From Rhodobacteraceae bacterium NBU2976 (lineage in GTDB: Bacteria > Pseudomonadota > Alphaproteobacteria > Rhodobacterales > Rhodobacteraceae), in the NCBI GenBank assembly GCA_023630215.1, contig JALPRQ010000001.1, forward strand, positions 1,426,001-1,490,000: 64,000 nucleotides of DNA, given 5' to 3'. How positions within the stretch are numbered: the stretch's first letter is position 1; every line of letters begins with the position of its first letter. Under the pieces are notes generated by a model that saw nothing but the letters and a program-made list of their open reading frames with translations, had not been told where the DNA came from and did no database searches. Below are positions 44,321 to 53,856 of the stretch, one piece after another. A program made the position numbers and the translations under genes.

Positions 44321-45297
44321 CATGGAAATCCGTTCCGAAAACCGAACTCCACCTGCATTTGGAAGGCGCCGCGCCGCCGGAATTCATTCGCATGATAGCC
44401 GCTGAAAAGGGGACGGACCTCAGCCGAATATTCCATGCTGATGGCAGCTACAAATGGAAGGATTTTGCTGAATTCCTGAAGATTTACGAAGCCGCCTGTT
44501 CCGTCCTGAAAACCCCCGATGATTATCGCCGTCTGTTGGAGGCAGTGCTGGAAGTCAGCGCGGATAATGGCGTTGTCTATACAGAGATTTTCCTCGCCCC
44601 GGATTTCTGCGGAGGTGGGGATTTGGACGCATGGAAAGACTATTTGGCCGCGTTCGAAATCGGTGCGGACAATGCCAAGGCCAAACACGGGATCGAAGCC
44701 CGGTTCATTTCCACCTGCGTGCGCCATTTCGGTCCAGAAAAAGCCATCCACACCGCCAACATCACCGCCAATGCACCTTCGCCTCGTATGGTCGGGTTCG
44801 GCATGGGGGGCGAGGAACGCGATTTTACTGCCCAGGATTTTGTCTCGGCATTCGCAGTGGCGGCCGAGGCAGGTTTGGGTATCACCAGCCACGCGGGCGA
44901 GATTTGTGGGGCAGACAGCGTGCGCGAAACGCTGGATCATCTGCCCGTCAGTCGCATCGGGCACGGTGTGCGGGCGGTCGAGGATCCAGAGCTGGTCAAA
45001 CGCCTCGCGGAGGAGGAAATCCTGCTGGAGGTCAACCCCGGATCAAATGTCTGCATCGGTGTTTTCCCGTCATGGGAAAAACATCCGCTGGACCATTTGC
45101 GCCAGCAAGGAGTGCCGGTCTGCGTATCAACCGATGATCCGCCTTATTTCCACATCACCATGACCTCGGATTACGAGAACATCGCCAAAACATGGGGCTG
45201 GAGCGAAACCGACTTTGCAGATACCAACCGCACAGCCATGAAATACGCGTTCTGCGACGAAGAAACCCGCGCCGCCGTGCTGGCAAAATTCCAATAG
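44317..45297 (+). CDS. add: Adenosine deaminase
   Basis: 326 residues of the amidohydrolase family: [12 protein letters not shown] (metal His pair), [28 protein letters not shown] and STDDPPYFH. It converts adenosine and deoxyadenosine to inosine and deoxyinosine. Adenine deaminases share this fold, so some doubt remains about base versus nucleoside, but the operon with cdd and deoB favours nucleoside. Starts inside the deoB stop. Confidence 0.9.
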   Translation: MTWKSVPKTELHLHLEGAAPPEFIRMIAAEKGTDLSRIFHADGSYKWKDFAEFLKIYEAACSVLKTPDDYRRLLEAVLEVSADNGVVYTEIFLAPDFCGGGDLDAWKDYLAAFEIGADNAKAKHGIEARFISTCVRHFGPEKAIHTANITANAPSPRMVGFGMGGEERDFTAQDFVSAFAVAAEAGLGITSHAGEICGADSVRETLDHLPVSRIGHGVRAVEDPELVKRLAEEEILLEVNPGSNVCIGVFPSWEKHPLDHLRQQGVPVCVSTDDPPYFHITMTSDYENIAKTWGWSETDFADTNRTAMKYAFCDEETRAAVLAKFQ

Positions 45298-45307
45298 AGA
45301 GGGACCG

Positions 45308-45937
45308 ATGGAACATCTTAAAATCGTCAACCACCCGCTGGTGCAGCATAAACTCAGCCAAATGCGGCGAACAGATACGCCCAGCAACCTGTTCCGTCAG
45401 TTGCTCCACGAGATTTCCATGTTGCTTGCCTATGAGATCACCCGCGAACTGCCGATGACGACCGAGATGATCGAAACCCCGCTGACCAAAATGGAGGCGC
45501 CGGTGCTGGAAGGGCGCAAGCTGGCGCTGATCTCGATCCTTCGGGCGGGCAACGGGTTGCTGGATGGTGTGCTCGAACTGATCCCATCAGCTCGTGTGGG
45601 GTTTGTGGGGCTCTATCGGGACGAGGAAACGCTGAAACCCGTTCAGTATTATTACAAGGTCCCCTCCGATCTGGAGGATCGCGTGGTCATCGCCGTGGAC
45701 CCGATGCTGGCAACAGGAAATAGTTCTGCCGCCGCGATTGATTTGTTGAAGGAGTCGGGTGCAACGAACATCCGCTTCCTGTGTTTGCTGGCCGCGCCCG
45801 AAGGGGTAAAAACCATGAAAGAACGCCATCCCGACGTCCCCATCGTGACCGCGGCCCTTGATGATCATCTGAATGAAAACGGCTACATTGTTCCGGGGCT
45901 CGGCGATGCGGGTGACCGGATGTACGGGACGAAATAG
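45308..45937 (+). CDS. upp: Uracil phosphoribosyltransferase
   Basis: 209 residues. The PRPP-binding loop [19 protein letters not shown] and the uracil-binding end [17 protein letters not shown] are complete. It makes UMP from uracil and PRPP, the salvage alternative to the degradation pathway encoded elsewhere in the window. Lies 10 bases after add and closes the salvage operon. Confidence 0.96.
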   Translation: MEHLKIVNHPLVQHKLSQMRRTDTPSNLFRQLLHEISMLLAYEITRELPMTTEMIETPLTKMEAPVLEGRKLALISILRAGNGLLDGVLELIPSARVGFVGLYRDEETLKPVQYYYKVPSDLEDRVVIAVDPMLATGNSSAAAIDLLKESGATNIRFLCLLAAPEGVKTMKERHPDVPIVTAALDDHLNENGYIVPGLGDAGDRMYGTK

Positions 45938-45949
45938 GAAAAACCACTC

Positions 45950-46327
45950 ATGAAAAAGGGACTAAAGACGGCGCTTTTGGCGGTCGTTATTTTTGTGGTC
46001 GCCGCAGGGGCGGGACTGTGGGCATACGACTATACCAGCAAGGGGTTACACACGCGGCCCGATATGCCCGACAATGCATTCTGGTTGTCGAGCGGAAACG
46101 GTATGCGAGCGATCGTTGTGGATGTACCGGACGAGCGACCGGCGCATAAATACACCACCATGAGCATGCGCGTGCCTAGCGAATATATGGACGATTGGGT
46201 CTTCTGCTATCCCCCGACCGAGGAGGAGCGCGCCAGTATTCCCATCAGTCCGCTGGAACTTGTCGCCTATTTCAAGATCGAAATCGATGGACGCGAATTG
46301 TCGCGCGGTGTGGTCTATAAAATGTAG
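45950..46327 (+). CDS. Small membrane-anchored hypothetical protein
   Basis: 125 residues with one N-terminal membrane segment (LLAVVIFVVAAGAGLWAYDY) and a periplasmic domain with MSMRVPSEYMDDWVFCYPP. Starts 12 bases after upp, so may be co-transcribed. No domain recognised. Converges on the uraD gene. Confidence 0.65.
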   Translation: MKKGLKTALLAVVIFVVAAGAGLWAYDYTSKGLHTRPDMPDNAFWLSSGNGMRAIVVDVPDERPAHKYTTMSMRVPSEYMDDWVFCYPPTEEERASIPISPLELVAYFKIEIDGRELSRGVVYKM

Positions 46328-46329
46328 GC

Positions 46330-46839
46330 TCAGACGGCCATCGCCTCTAGCCTAAGGCGCGCGATCTGATGCACCTGATCCAACGCCTCGCGAAATTCCG
46401 TGTCGGGGTCATTGTCGACCCGGGCACGAAAATTTTCCAGTATCTCCTGACGCGTACGGCCGCGCACCGCAAGAATAAACGGGAACCCAAAACGGGATTT
46501 GTAGCGATCGTTCAACGCGGTGAATTCGGCAAATTCAGCGTCCGTACACTGATCCAGCCCGGCGCTTGCCTGTTCGGTCGTCGACTCGGCCGTCAACCCA
46601 CCTGCTTTCGCCAATCGGCCAGCCAGATCAGGGTGGGCGCAGAGCAGGGAAAGCTGTGGTTCTCGCCCAGCGGCTTCGACGACTGACCGCAAAGTGTCGC
46701 ACAGCGCAGAAACTTCGGCCCCTGTCAGCCCCTTGTCAAATGCCGCAGCGGCGATCCAAGGGGAATGTTCGTAAACGCCACCGATCGCGGCGACGAACGT
46801 ATCCTTGTCCAGAGTTGTTGGGTCAAAAGGCAGATTCAT
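46330..46839 (-). CDS. uraD: OHCU decarboxylase (2-oxo-4-hydroxy-4-carboxy-5-ureidoimidazoline decarboxylase)
   Basis: 169 residues. The catalytic His is seen in LLCAHPDLAGRLA, followed by LTAESTTEQASAGLD and FGFPFILAVRGRTRQEIL, which fit the family. It forms S-allantoin in the last step of urate breakdown. It stands without urate oxidase or hydroxyisourate hydrolase nearby; the nucleobase permease upstream is the only purine-related neighbour. The hairpin between them may limit co-transcription. Confidence 0.92.
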   Translation of the reverse strand: MNLPFDPTTLDKDTFVAAIGGVYEHSPWIAAAAFDKGLTGAEVSALCDTLRSVVEAAGREPQLSLLCAHPDLAGRLAKAGGLTAESTTEQASAGLDQCTDAEFAEFTALNDRYKSRFGFPFILAVRGRTRQEILENFRARVDNDPDTEFREALDQVHQIARLRLEAMAV

Positions 46840-46854
46840 TACGCCAGTCTAATT

Positions 46855-46884
46855 AAACCGCCCCTCGCTGGGAAGGGCGGTTTA
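46855..46884 (-). terminator. Terminator-like hairpin after the permease gene
   Basis: AAACCGCCC pairs with GGGCGGTTT around a 10-base loop. On the minus strand it is followed by TTTAATT, a weak U tract. It lies 6 bases past the permease stop and 16 bases before the uraD start. Confidence 0.6.
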
Positions 46885-46889
46885 TCAGT

Positions 46890-48209
46890 TCACATATCCT
46901 TTGGCAGGACCTGATTTAGCACAATCGCGATGATGGCTGTTGGCAACAGACCTGAAATTAACAAGGTCTGCATAACCCCCGGGACGTGCTGCACGGCGGT
47001 CGGTACCAGGTTCAGACCCAGACCCACAGACAATGACACCGCAATGATCACCATATTGCGCCGGGTCATCGCAACCTCGGTCAACATGTTCAGACCAGCG
47101 GCAGCGACCATCCCGAACATCACGATCACACCACCCCCCAAAACGGGAAGCGGCATGGTCGAAATGAGCGCACCCACTTTCGGGATCAATCCACAGATGA
47201 TCAGCACCAATGCCGAGATGGTGACCACGTGTCGGCTCATCACGCCGGTCATGGCAACGATCCCTGCATTTTGCGAGAAAGAGGTGTTTGGCAAGCCGCC
47301 AAAAATGCCAGCCACCGCCGAGCCCAAACCGTCAGCATAAGTTGCGCCCGCGATCTCGGTGTCAGTGGCCTCGCGTCCTGCGCCTCCTTTGGTCGTTGCG
47401 GATGTGTCCCCCACTGTTTCAATTGCGGATACCACGGCCACCAGCGTCACGGCGATCACGGCGCCAATGTCAAAGGCAAAGCCAAACGGCAACGGTGTAG
47501 GTAAAGCGACCCAAGCGGCCCCTCCCACCGGCGCAAAGTTGACCAGGCCGACCATCAGGGCGACCAGATACCCGGCCAGCAAACCGATCAGAATTGCCGA
47601 GGCGGACAGCATCCCCTTGGTGTAGAACTTGACCCCCAGTGACACGAGGATCACCGTCAGAGCAGGGGCCCAATGCTTAAGCGATCCGAAACTCTCGGCG
47701 GCCATCTGGAAATCCGCCGCCCCACCGGCTGCATATTTAACCCCTACTGGGATCAGGTACAGCCCGATTGTCAGGATCACCAAGCCCGTCACCAGTGGCG
47801 GGAACAGGAATCGGATTTTCCCAATCACGGCACCAAGGCTGAAATGGATCACACCAGCAATAATGATTGCCCCCATCAGGGCGGGCATACCCTGAGTTGC
47901 CGCGATTACGGTCATGACCGATACGAAGGCGAAGCTTGTGCCCTGCATAATCGGCAATCGCGCCCCAATCGGACCAAGTCCCACGGTTTGGAACAAGGTT
48001 GCGATACCGGCAAACAGCATCGCCATCTGGATCAGGTATACCTGTTCGGTTCCGCCAAATGCAAAACCTGCGGCCCCTGCGATGATGATGGCGGGTGTTA
48101 CGTTGCTGGCGAACATGGCCAGTACATGCTGAAGCCCCAAGGGCACGGCTTGCGCTAACGGCGGCGTGACATTGGGATCGGAATATTGTCCGAGTTGCGT
48201 ATCACTCAT
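46890..48209 (-). CDS. Nucleobase:cation symporter-2 (xanthine/uracil permease family)
   Basis: 439 residues from the ATG at 48209, which has AGGAGAG before it. About 12-14 membrane segments with the NCS2 signatures GLGPIGARLPIMQGTSFAFV and ETVGDTSATTKGGAG, followed by GGLPNTSFSQNAGIVAMTGV. It imports a nucleobase such as xanthine, urate or uracil with protons. The placement upstream of uraD suggests urate or xanthine, but pyrimidine genes are also near. Confidence 0.92.
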   Translation of the reverse strand: MSDTQLGQYSDPNVTPPLAQAVPLGLQHVLAMFASNVTPAIIIAGAAGFAFGGTEQVYLIQMAMLFAGIATLFQTVGLGPIGARLPIMQGTSFAFVSVMTVIAATQGMPALMGAIIIAGVIHFSLGAVIGKIRFLFPPLVTGLVILTIGLYLIPVGVKYAAGGAADFQMAAESFGSLKHWAPALTVILVSLGVKFYTKGMLSASAILIGLLAGYLVALMVGLVNFAPVGGAAWVALPTPLPFGFAFDIGAVIAVTLVAVVSAIETVGDTSATTKGGAGREATDTEIAGATYADGLGSAVAGIFGGLPNTSFSQNAGIVAMTGVMSRHVVTISALVLIICGLIPKVGALISTMPLPVLGGGVIVMFGMVAAAGLNMLTEVAMTRRNMVIIAVSLSVGLGLNLVPTAVQHVPGVMQTLLISGLLPTAIIAIVLNQVLPKDM

Positions 48210-48234
48210 TGGTCTCTCCTGTACCTGTTGATGC

Positions 48235-48261
48235 ACAGCGCTATTTTCGGACAGGCGCTGT
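48235..48261. promoter_or_regulatory. Inverted repeat upstream of the permease gene
   Basis: ACAGCGC and GCGCTGT separated by 13 bases, 26 bases before the permease start. Could be an operator or a leader hairpin; no known motif recognised. Confidence 0.3.
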
Positions 48262-48386
48262 TATCACAAGTGTGTGAGGAGTTGGTCCATCACGCAAGAA
48301 AAACCGTCAAAACCACAAGATTTGGCCATTTAATCGGGCATAAACCCAACTTATAGGTGTGTGATTGCCTAGAAATGTATCCCGAA

Positions 48387-49334
48387 TCACATAGGTTGCA
48401 TCTTTGGCAGCAACCGCATCAGGCCATAATATGTGCCGCATATGACTTCGGGCTGGGCGCATTTATCCGCAGCAAATTCTGCCATTGCTGCCCAATATGC
48501 CCCGCCTTTCCAACGCGAGAAATGATGTCCGATATTTATTGGTGCGCGCGACCCTTCGTAGTTATGCAAAAAATATGCGTTATAGGCGCGCAACATTGAC
48601 CCCCGTGGGTCACCACCAAACCGGCTATGCATGTCATAGAAATTATAGTCCATTGACAGGACCGTCCCGCGTCCCATGGGCAGCGACACCAGCGGAAAAT
48701 TCCAAAGCCCAGGCTCTAGAAATTCAGGCCAGTAGTCACGCTGGTTTGTGCGACTGGCATCATAACGATATCCCAGCTCCTTCAGAACGCGAAACATGTT
48801 TGGATTCGTTGCCAATAACGGGGCACGAAACCCATCAATCGACTCCAGAATGCGCCGCCATTCCCGTGCGTTCGTATTCTCTATCCCGTTGATTTCATGG
48901 GTATGTTCCATAATATCTTGGAACTGACGTATTTCGGAAAGCCATTCTTCATAGGTAAAACCGGACCCATCCCAGTGACCGTTGGCGTGCGACGCAATTT
49001 CGTGCCCTTCGCGAAAGGCGCGGCGCACAAAGGCGATACGTTGTGCGACTTCGTCGACCGAACCGCCAAACCCGATATCCGAGCGCCCCGGCGGACGACG
49101 TGGTGGATTGTAATACCCGCGATTTTCGTCCGCCAGAAAATAGACGCCTGACACAAAAAAGGTGAAGTAAATATTGTGTTCTTTGGCGAAATCCAACGTC
49201 TCCTGCCATACCCGCAAAGACTTCGAACCATCAAAGGACAGTGCAATATATTGTGGTGGACGTTGAGATTGTGCAAAACTGCATTGTCCAAAAGTCAGCA
49301 CCAACACCAGCGCGAACGAGAAAAGTCTTGTCAC
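48387..49334 (-). CDS. Secreted polysaccharide deacetylase family protein
   Basis: 315 residues if the GTG at 49334 is used, chosen because AGGTGG is correctly spaced and a signal peptide (VTRLFSFALVLVLTFGQCSFA) then begins the protein; a GTG at 49343 or a TTG further upstream is possible. The NodB-type fold shows YIALSFDGSKSLRVW (where classic enzymes have TFDD), HEIASHANGHWDG with the metal His pair, and DGFRAPLLATN. The substrate may be an acetylated surface or environmental polysaccharide. Divergent from mgtE. Confidence 0.75.
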   Translation of the reverse strand: MTRLFSFALVLVLTFGQCSFAQSQRPPQYIALSFDGSKSLRVWQETLDFAKEHNIYFTFFVSGVYFLADENRGYYNPPRRPPGRSDIGFGGSVDEVAQRIAFVRRAFREGHEIASHANGHWDGSGFTYEEWLSEIRQFQDIMEHTHEINGIENTNAREWRRILESIDGFRAPLLATNPNMFRVLKELGYRYDASRTNQRDYWPEFLEPGLWNFPLVSLPMGRGTVLSMDYNFYDMHSRFGGDPRGSMLRAYNAYFLHNYEGSRAPINIGHHFSRWKGGAYWAAMAEFAADKCAQPEVICGTYYGLMRLLPKMQPM

Positions 49335-49473
49335 CCTAACCACCTGTAAATTCTGCTCGTTTTCGCGAACGATACCTAATGATTTAGATGTTGAAAATAT
49401 ATTTATGTCGGTGGGTTTTATTACAGAAGCCAATTGACTAGGTTCGGCACGAACATATCAACAGGGGGCGGAC

Positions 49474-50844
49474 ATGACAGTAGATACCGAAATTATCGAT
49501 GACGCTTATGCCCTGGATTCCGGTCTGATCGAACAGGTTCTTCTGGCTGTCGAACATCAATCGCAGCCTGAACTTCTGACCATATTCGCCGAGCTTCACG
49601 AGGCCGATATTGCCGACCTTCTGGAACAGCTCCATTCCGAAGATCGTCGCGCCGTCATTCAGTTGTGGGGGGATGAGCTTGACGCCGGCGTTCTGACCGA
49701 GCTGGAAGCCGGTGTGCGCGACGAAATCATGGCCGAGACCCCGCATCAGGTTTTGGCCGACGCAGTTCGCGAGCTGGAGACGGACGACGTTGTCTACCTT
49801 GTCGAGGATCTGGACGAAGCGCAGCAGGAAAAACTCCTCGACTCGCTTGATACGGCAGATCGTGTCGCCGTCGAGCAATCCCTCCAATATGACGAATACA
49901 GTGCTGGACGCCTTATGCAGCGCGAGATCGTTGTTGCGCCGCAGCACTGGACGGTTGGTGACATTATCGATTTCATGCGCTCGACCGAGGACCTGCCAGA
50001 TGTGTTCTACGAGGTAATCATCACCGATGCCATGATGCACCCTGTTGGCACAGTGTCACTGTCCACGATCATGGGCGCTAAACGCGATGTCCGTCTGACG
50101 GATATCATGAAAGAGGATTTTCGCACGATTCCCGTGGATCAATCCCAAGAGGACGTCGCTTATGCTTTCAACCAGTATAACTTGGTGTCAGCGCCCGTGA
50201 TTGATCATAACGGTCGATTGGTTGGGGTGATCACGATTGACGACGCCATGGAGGTTTTGGAAGACGAAGCCGAGGAGGATATGCGTCTTCTTGCCGGTCT
50301 TGGGGACGAGGAATTGTCCAGTCGCGTGTGGGAGACGGCCAAGCTTCGGTTCCCGTGGCTGGCGGTGAATCTGTTGACGGCGGTCATTGCCTCGATGGTA
50401 ATTGCACTCTTTACCGACACGATCGAGGCGATCGTTGCCCTAGCCGTGCTGATGCCAATTGTTGCCTCGATGGGGGGGAATGCCGGAACTCAATCGCTGA
50501 CCGTCGCGGTGCGCGCGATTGCCACACGTGACCTTACCCCGGCAAACGCCAAGCGTATTGTTTTACGTGAAACCCTGGTCGGGTTGGCAAACGGGATTGC
50601 TTTTGCCGTGATTATTGGTCTGGTTGGTTATGTCTGGTTTGGCAATGCCATGCTGGGGGTTGTTCTGGGGGCAGCCATGATCGTGAATTTGCTGGTGGCG
50701 GGGACGGCGGGTATTCTGATCCCTATCGGGCTTGACAAATTGGGGGCTGACCCGGCCTTGGCCTCGGGCACGTTCGTTACAACGGTTACGGATGTTGTCG
50801 GCTTCTTTGCGTTTCTGGGATTGGCGGGGGCGTTGTTGCTTTAA
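49474..50844 (+). CDS. mgtE: Magnesium transporter MgtE
   Basis: 456 residues. An N-terminal superhelical domain (about 15-130), two CBS domains (about 135-260; TDAMMHPVGTVSLSTIM, VSAPVIDHNGRLVGVIT) and a five-helix membrane domain with VLMPIVASMGGNAGTQSLTVAVRAIA, the pore signature. It passes Mg2+ down the gradient, gated by cytosolic Mg2+ at the CBS domains. Its stop overlaps the end of the convergent 949-residue protein gene by 4 bases. Confidence 0.96.
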   Translation: MTVDTEIIDDAYALDSGLIEQVLLAVEHQSQPELLTIFAELHEADIADLLEQLHSEDRRAVIQLWGDELDAGVLTELEAGVRDEIMAETPHQVLADAVRELETDDVVYLVEDLDEAQQEKLLDSLDTADRVAVEQSLQYDEYSAGRLMQREIVVAPQHWTVGDIIDFMRSTEDLPDVFYEVIITDAMMHPVGTVSLSTIMGAKRDVRLTDIMKEDFRTIPVDQSQEDVAYAFNQYNLVSAPVIDHNGRLVGVITIDDAMEVLEDEAEEDMRLLAGLGDEELSSRVWETAKLRFPWLAVNLLTAVIASMVIALFTDTIEAIVALAVLMPIVASMGGNAGTQSLTVAVRAIATRDLTPANAKRIVLRETLVGLANGIAFAVIIGLVGYVWFGNAMLGVVLGAAMIVNLLVAGTAGILIPIGLDKLGADPALASGTFVTTVTDVVGFFAFLGLAGALLL

Positions 50845-53690
50845 CCGGGGACACGCAAGGTTTCTGTCCGACTGCCTTTTTGCACCCGGATCGAACTTTC
50901 GTCGATCCCGACCACACGCCATCCATCCCCAATGCTTTCGCCAATCGTTACCGTCAGATAACGCCCACCCGGCTGCCGGATCATGGCGCGGTAAGATCCC
51001 GGTTGACCAAAGACTCCGATCAGGTTGGTGGCCCGAAGATTGATCACCTCTTCCAACGTTGCCGCCGCCGCGACGCTGGCAGAGGTGGGCAAATTCACTT
51101 CGCGCGGGGTGTCGTCAAATCGCGGTTCGGTGACAATGGGCGCCTGTTCGAAACTGGCGATCATTGACTCGACCTTGGACGCAAAATCGGCCGATCGGAG
51201 GGCGGGGGCGGTCGATGTCACAACCGCAACCTCTGACAGCGTTGGATCGTTCAAACGGGCAATCTCGACAATAGATTCCGGACGGAACACCGGGCGATAG
51301 CGAGCGGCGTCTGTCTGATCGGGCAGAACGATTTCCGGCGCGACGGTTCCCGTGCCTTCACCCAGATCCAGATCCTCTCGCAATTGCGGAACGATGGTCG
51401 GACGCCCCTCTAGCACCAACGGGTCTTCGGCCTGTAAGGCGGCAATCCGCTCGGCTTCCTCGGCCGGGCTAAGGATCACCGTTTCGACGGGCTCGCCCGT
51501 GCGCAAGGTTGGCGTAATCTGTGGGCGTCCGGTTTCGACAATCGGTGCCAAGTTCTGCAACTCTGCCAAAGTCAGTTCGCGCGCTGGTTCGGTCGCTTCA
51601 ACCGCATCGGGTGTTTCGCCATCTGTGATGTCTGTCTCGGTGGCGTCTGGTTCGGCCTCCGTCGCGGCGTTCGTATCCGGCGTGCTGCCATCAGAAGGTG
51701 GGGTCACCTCTCGCAAGGTGGGAATAATCTCGGGTGCGCCGCTGACAACATCTGGCGCCAAGTTCTGCAATTCTTCCAGCGTCAAGGGCACAACTGGATC
51801 GGCCGATGCCAACACGGCCTCATCCGAAGCAGCCTCCGGTTCGACGCGTGTAATCGGCACAATCGGCGGCAGCCCGGATATCACTTCGGGCTCCAATGCC
51901 TGTAGTTCGGCGATGGTCAGCGGGGCAGGTGGCGGAGCCGCCCCGATTTCTAATCCCTCTCGCAAGGTCGGGGTGATCGGCGGACGTCCATCTTCGACGA
52001 TCGGGGGCAGGGTTTGCAACTCGGCAAGCGTCAGTTCCTGCTGAACAGGCGTATCATTTTCAGGCGTGATATCCAAATCTTCCGTTTCGGCATCCGCGAC
52101 CGGTGTGTCTGGCACAGGTTCCGCCCCAATCTCGGCCCCTTCACGCAAGGTTGGCGTAATTTCCGGGCGACCGTCTTCGATCACCGGTGGTAAGGCTTGC
52201 AGCTCGGACAGCGTCAGATCAGGCTCGGCAACCGGGTCGGCCGTGACCACTTCGACAGGTTCTGCACCAATCTCCACTCCGCCCCGCAAGATCGGAGTGA
52301 TCGGGGGGAGGCCTGCTTCGACAATGGGGGCTAACCGCTGCAATTCAAACAGACTTGGCGCGGTTGGGGCGACGACCAGTTCGACCTCTGGGACCTCGAT
52401 TATCTCGCTGACATCTGCACCACTGCGCAGCGTTGGCAGAATCTCGGGGCGCCCTGTGGTGACGGTCGGGGTGACATTCTGGAAATCGAACAAACGCGCC
52501 AACCGTAATTGTTCCGCGTCATTGTCACGTACCTGAGTCAGGCCAAAATCTTCGTTCAGCTTCCGCTCTAGCGCGGCAAGCACCACGGTGCTTTCCTCGG
52601 CGGGCAGGCGATCGGGAAGGGCCAGATTCTGATCCAGCAACGTGATATTTGTTGCGCTTTGATACGGGGTGTCTGCCAGTTGCAGCGCAATATTTGGGGT
52701 CAGAATGACATCGTTTGCGCTGACAAGTACGGGCGAGGTGGTTTCGAACCCGGTTGTTTCCGGCGCTGGCAACGCATCGGGACGGGATTCTGAAGGTTGC
52801 AGTGGCGCTTCTTGCCAAAAGGTAATCGGCGCCATTCCGGTTGCGGGCGTTGCCGCTGGGATTTGCGTCAGTTCAGAGGTAAGGCTTGTCCCGCCCACCT
52901 GCACTGACAAAATGTCCAGCGAGCGGTCCAGATTGGCAAGCGGCGCGTTTTCGCTATCCAAAACCGCAAGCGGCGTCGCACCTCCAACAGTAACTGGGGT
53001 AATGGCGGTCGGTCGTATCGGTGCGCGCGGATCTTCGGACTCGCTGAACACACGTTCTTCGGTAGCTTCGATCACGGTTGCCGGATTGGGGCTGAACTCG
53101 ATGGAATCGTAAAATACCCAACCGCCATATCCGACCCCGGCCAAAACTGCCGCCGCCGTGGCATAGAAGCCCAATCTCCGTAGCCCGACTGATATCGGTT
53201 TGGCGATGGAAAGACTGTCGAAATAGGGCTTGTCATGAAATCCGGCGACCTTGCCCGGCACCGTTATTCCATCAGTCCCAAAGCCATAGCCTGTGGCAAA
53301 CCGGATCGCCTCGGCGACCACGGACTTGTCGACAATTGCGATGGGATAGCGCCCGTTGTGATGTTCGTCTCCGATCCGGATAATGTAATCCCCGGCAGGA
53401 ATGGACGGGTCCGCCGTCACCAGGCGCATGGCTTCGGCCTGTTGTTTTTGCGGATCATCTTCGCTTAGCTGTAATTCGGTCAGGATCATCTGATCGCGTG
53501 GGAACCAGACCTCGTTCTTGAAATTTCGGCCCTGACTGGCCCGCGCGGTCGCCCGCATTGCGGACATTTTCTTGGGTAGCGACGGATCCGCCAGTCCGGC
53601 AGCCGCAGCCTGACGCCACTGTCCGTCATAGGACAGTTCGTGAAGGAAAATTCCTTCTGTGCTAAGCTCTAGTGCCAGAACCGGGCCCAT
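50841..53690 (-). CDS. Large protein with PilM/GspL-like N-terminus, eight ELQ repeats and PilP/GspC-like end
   Basis: 949 residues. The N-terminal region (1-165: LALELSTEGIFLHELSYDGQ and onward) looks like an actin-like PilM or GspL cytoplasmic domain; a membrane segment follows (about 173-196). Residues 396-775 hold eight repeats of the type (L)xELQxLxPxVxxGxPxIxPxLRxG separated by acidic linkers. The C-terminus (about 880-949) ends in SYRAMIRQPGGRYLTVTIGE and GWRVVGIDESSIRVQKGSRT, similar to periplasmic PilP or GspC HR domains. It may be a fused inner-membrane component of a pilus or secretion-like machine; this is inference and no other pilus genes are near. Confidence 0.6.
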   Translation of the reverse strand: MGPVLALELSTEGIFLHELSYDGQWRQAAAAGLADPSLPKKMSAMRATARASQGRNFKNEVWFPRDQMILTELQLSEDDPQKQQAEAMRLVTADPSIPAGDYIIRIGDEHHNGRYPIAIVDKSVVAEAIRFATGYGFGTDGITVPGKVAGFHDKPYFDSLSIAKPISVGLRRLGFYATAAAVLAGVGYGGWVFYDSIEFSPNPATVIEATEERVFSESEDPRAPIRPTAITPVTVGGATPLAVLDSENAPLANLDRSLDILSVQVGGTSLTSELTQIPAATPATGMAPITFWQEAPLQPSESRPDALPAPETTGFETTSPVLVSANDVILTPNIALQLADTPYQSATNITLLDQNLALPDRLPAEESTVVLAALERKLNEDFGLTQVRDNDAEQLRLARLFDFQNVTPTVTTGRPEILPTLRSGADVSEIIEVPEVELVVAPTAPSLFELQRLAPIVEAGLPPITPILRGGVEIGAEPVEVVTADPVAEPDLTLSELQALPPVIEDGRPEITPTLREGAEIGAEPVPDTPVADAETEDLDITPENDTPVQQELTLAELQTLPPIVEDGRPPITPTLREGLEIGAAPPPAPLTIAELQALEPEVISGLPPIVPITRVEPEAASDEAVLASADPVVPLTLEELQNLAPDVVSGAPEIIPTLREVTPPSDGSTPDTNAATEAEPDATETDITDGETPDAVEATEPARELTLAELQNLAPIVETGRPQITPTLRTGEPVETVILSPAEEAERIAALQAEDPLVLEGRPTIVPQLREDLDLGEGTGTVAPEIVLPDQTDAARYRPVFRPESIVEIARLNDPTLSEVAVVTSTAPALRSADFASKVESMIASFEQAPIVTEPRFDDTPREVNLPTSASVAAAATLEEVINLRATNLIGVFGQPGSYRAMIRQPGGRYLTVTIGESIGDGWRVVGIDESSIRVQKGSRTETLRVPG
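51366..52505 (-). repeat. Eight degenerate in-frame repeats (ELQ/PxIxPTLREG type)
   Basis: The repeats lie at about residues 396-425, 445-470, 491-518, 552-579, 590-615, 635-660, 705-731 and 745-771. Middle copies agree best, for example LTLAELQTLPPIVEDGRP in copy 4 and LTLAELQNLAPIVETGRP in copy 7. Confidence 0.75.
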
Positions 53691-53856
53691 TGCCGTGTCC
53701 GTATCCTTTTGTCCGGTGTCCCGACCGGAAAGTCCTCAAATAAGCCAGCGACTCTCTCTTGAAGTCTGTCTGTGCCACCCAAACCTACTTCTATAAGGTT
53801 TTTAAAGGATTGTTTAGGTGTTTTTGCTCGATATGCGTCAATCGGCGCGGATGGGC

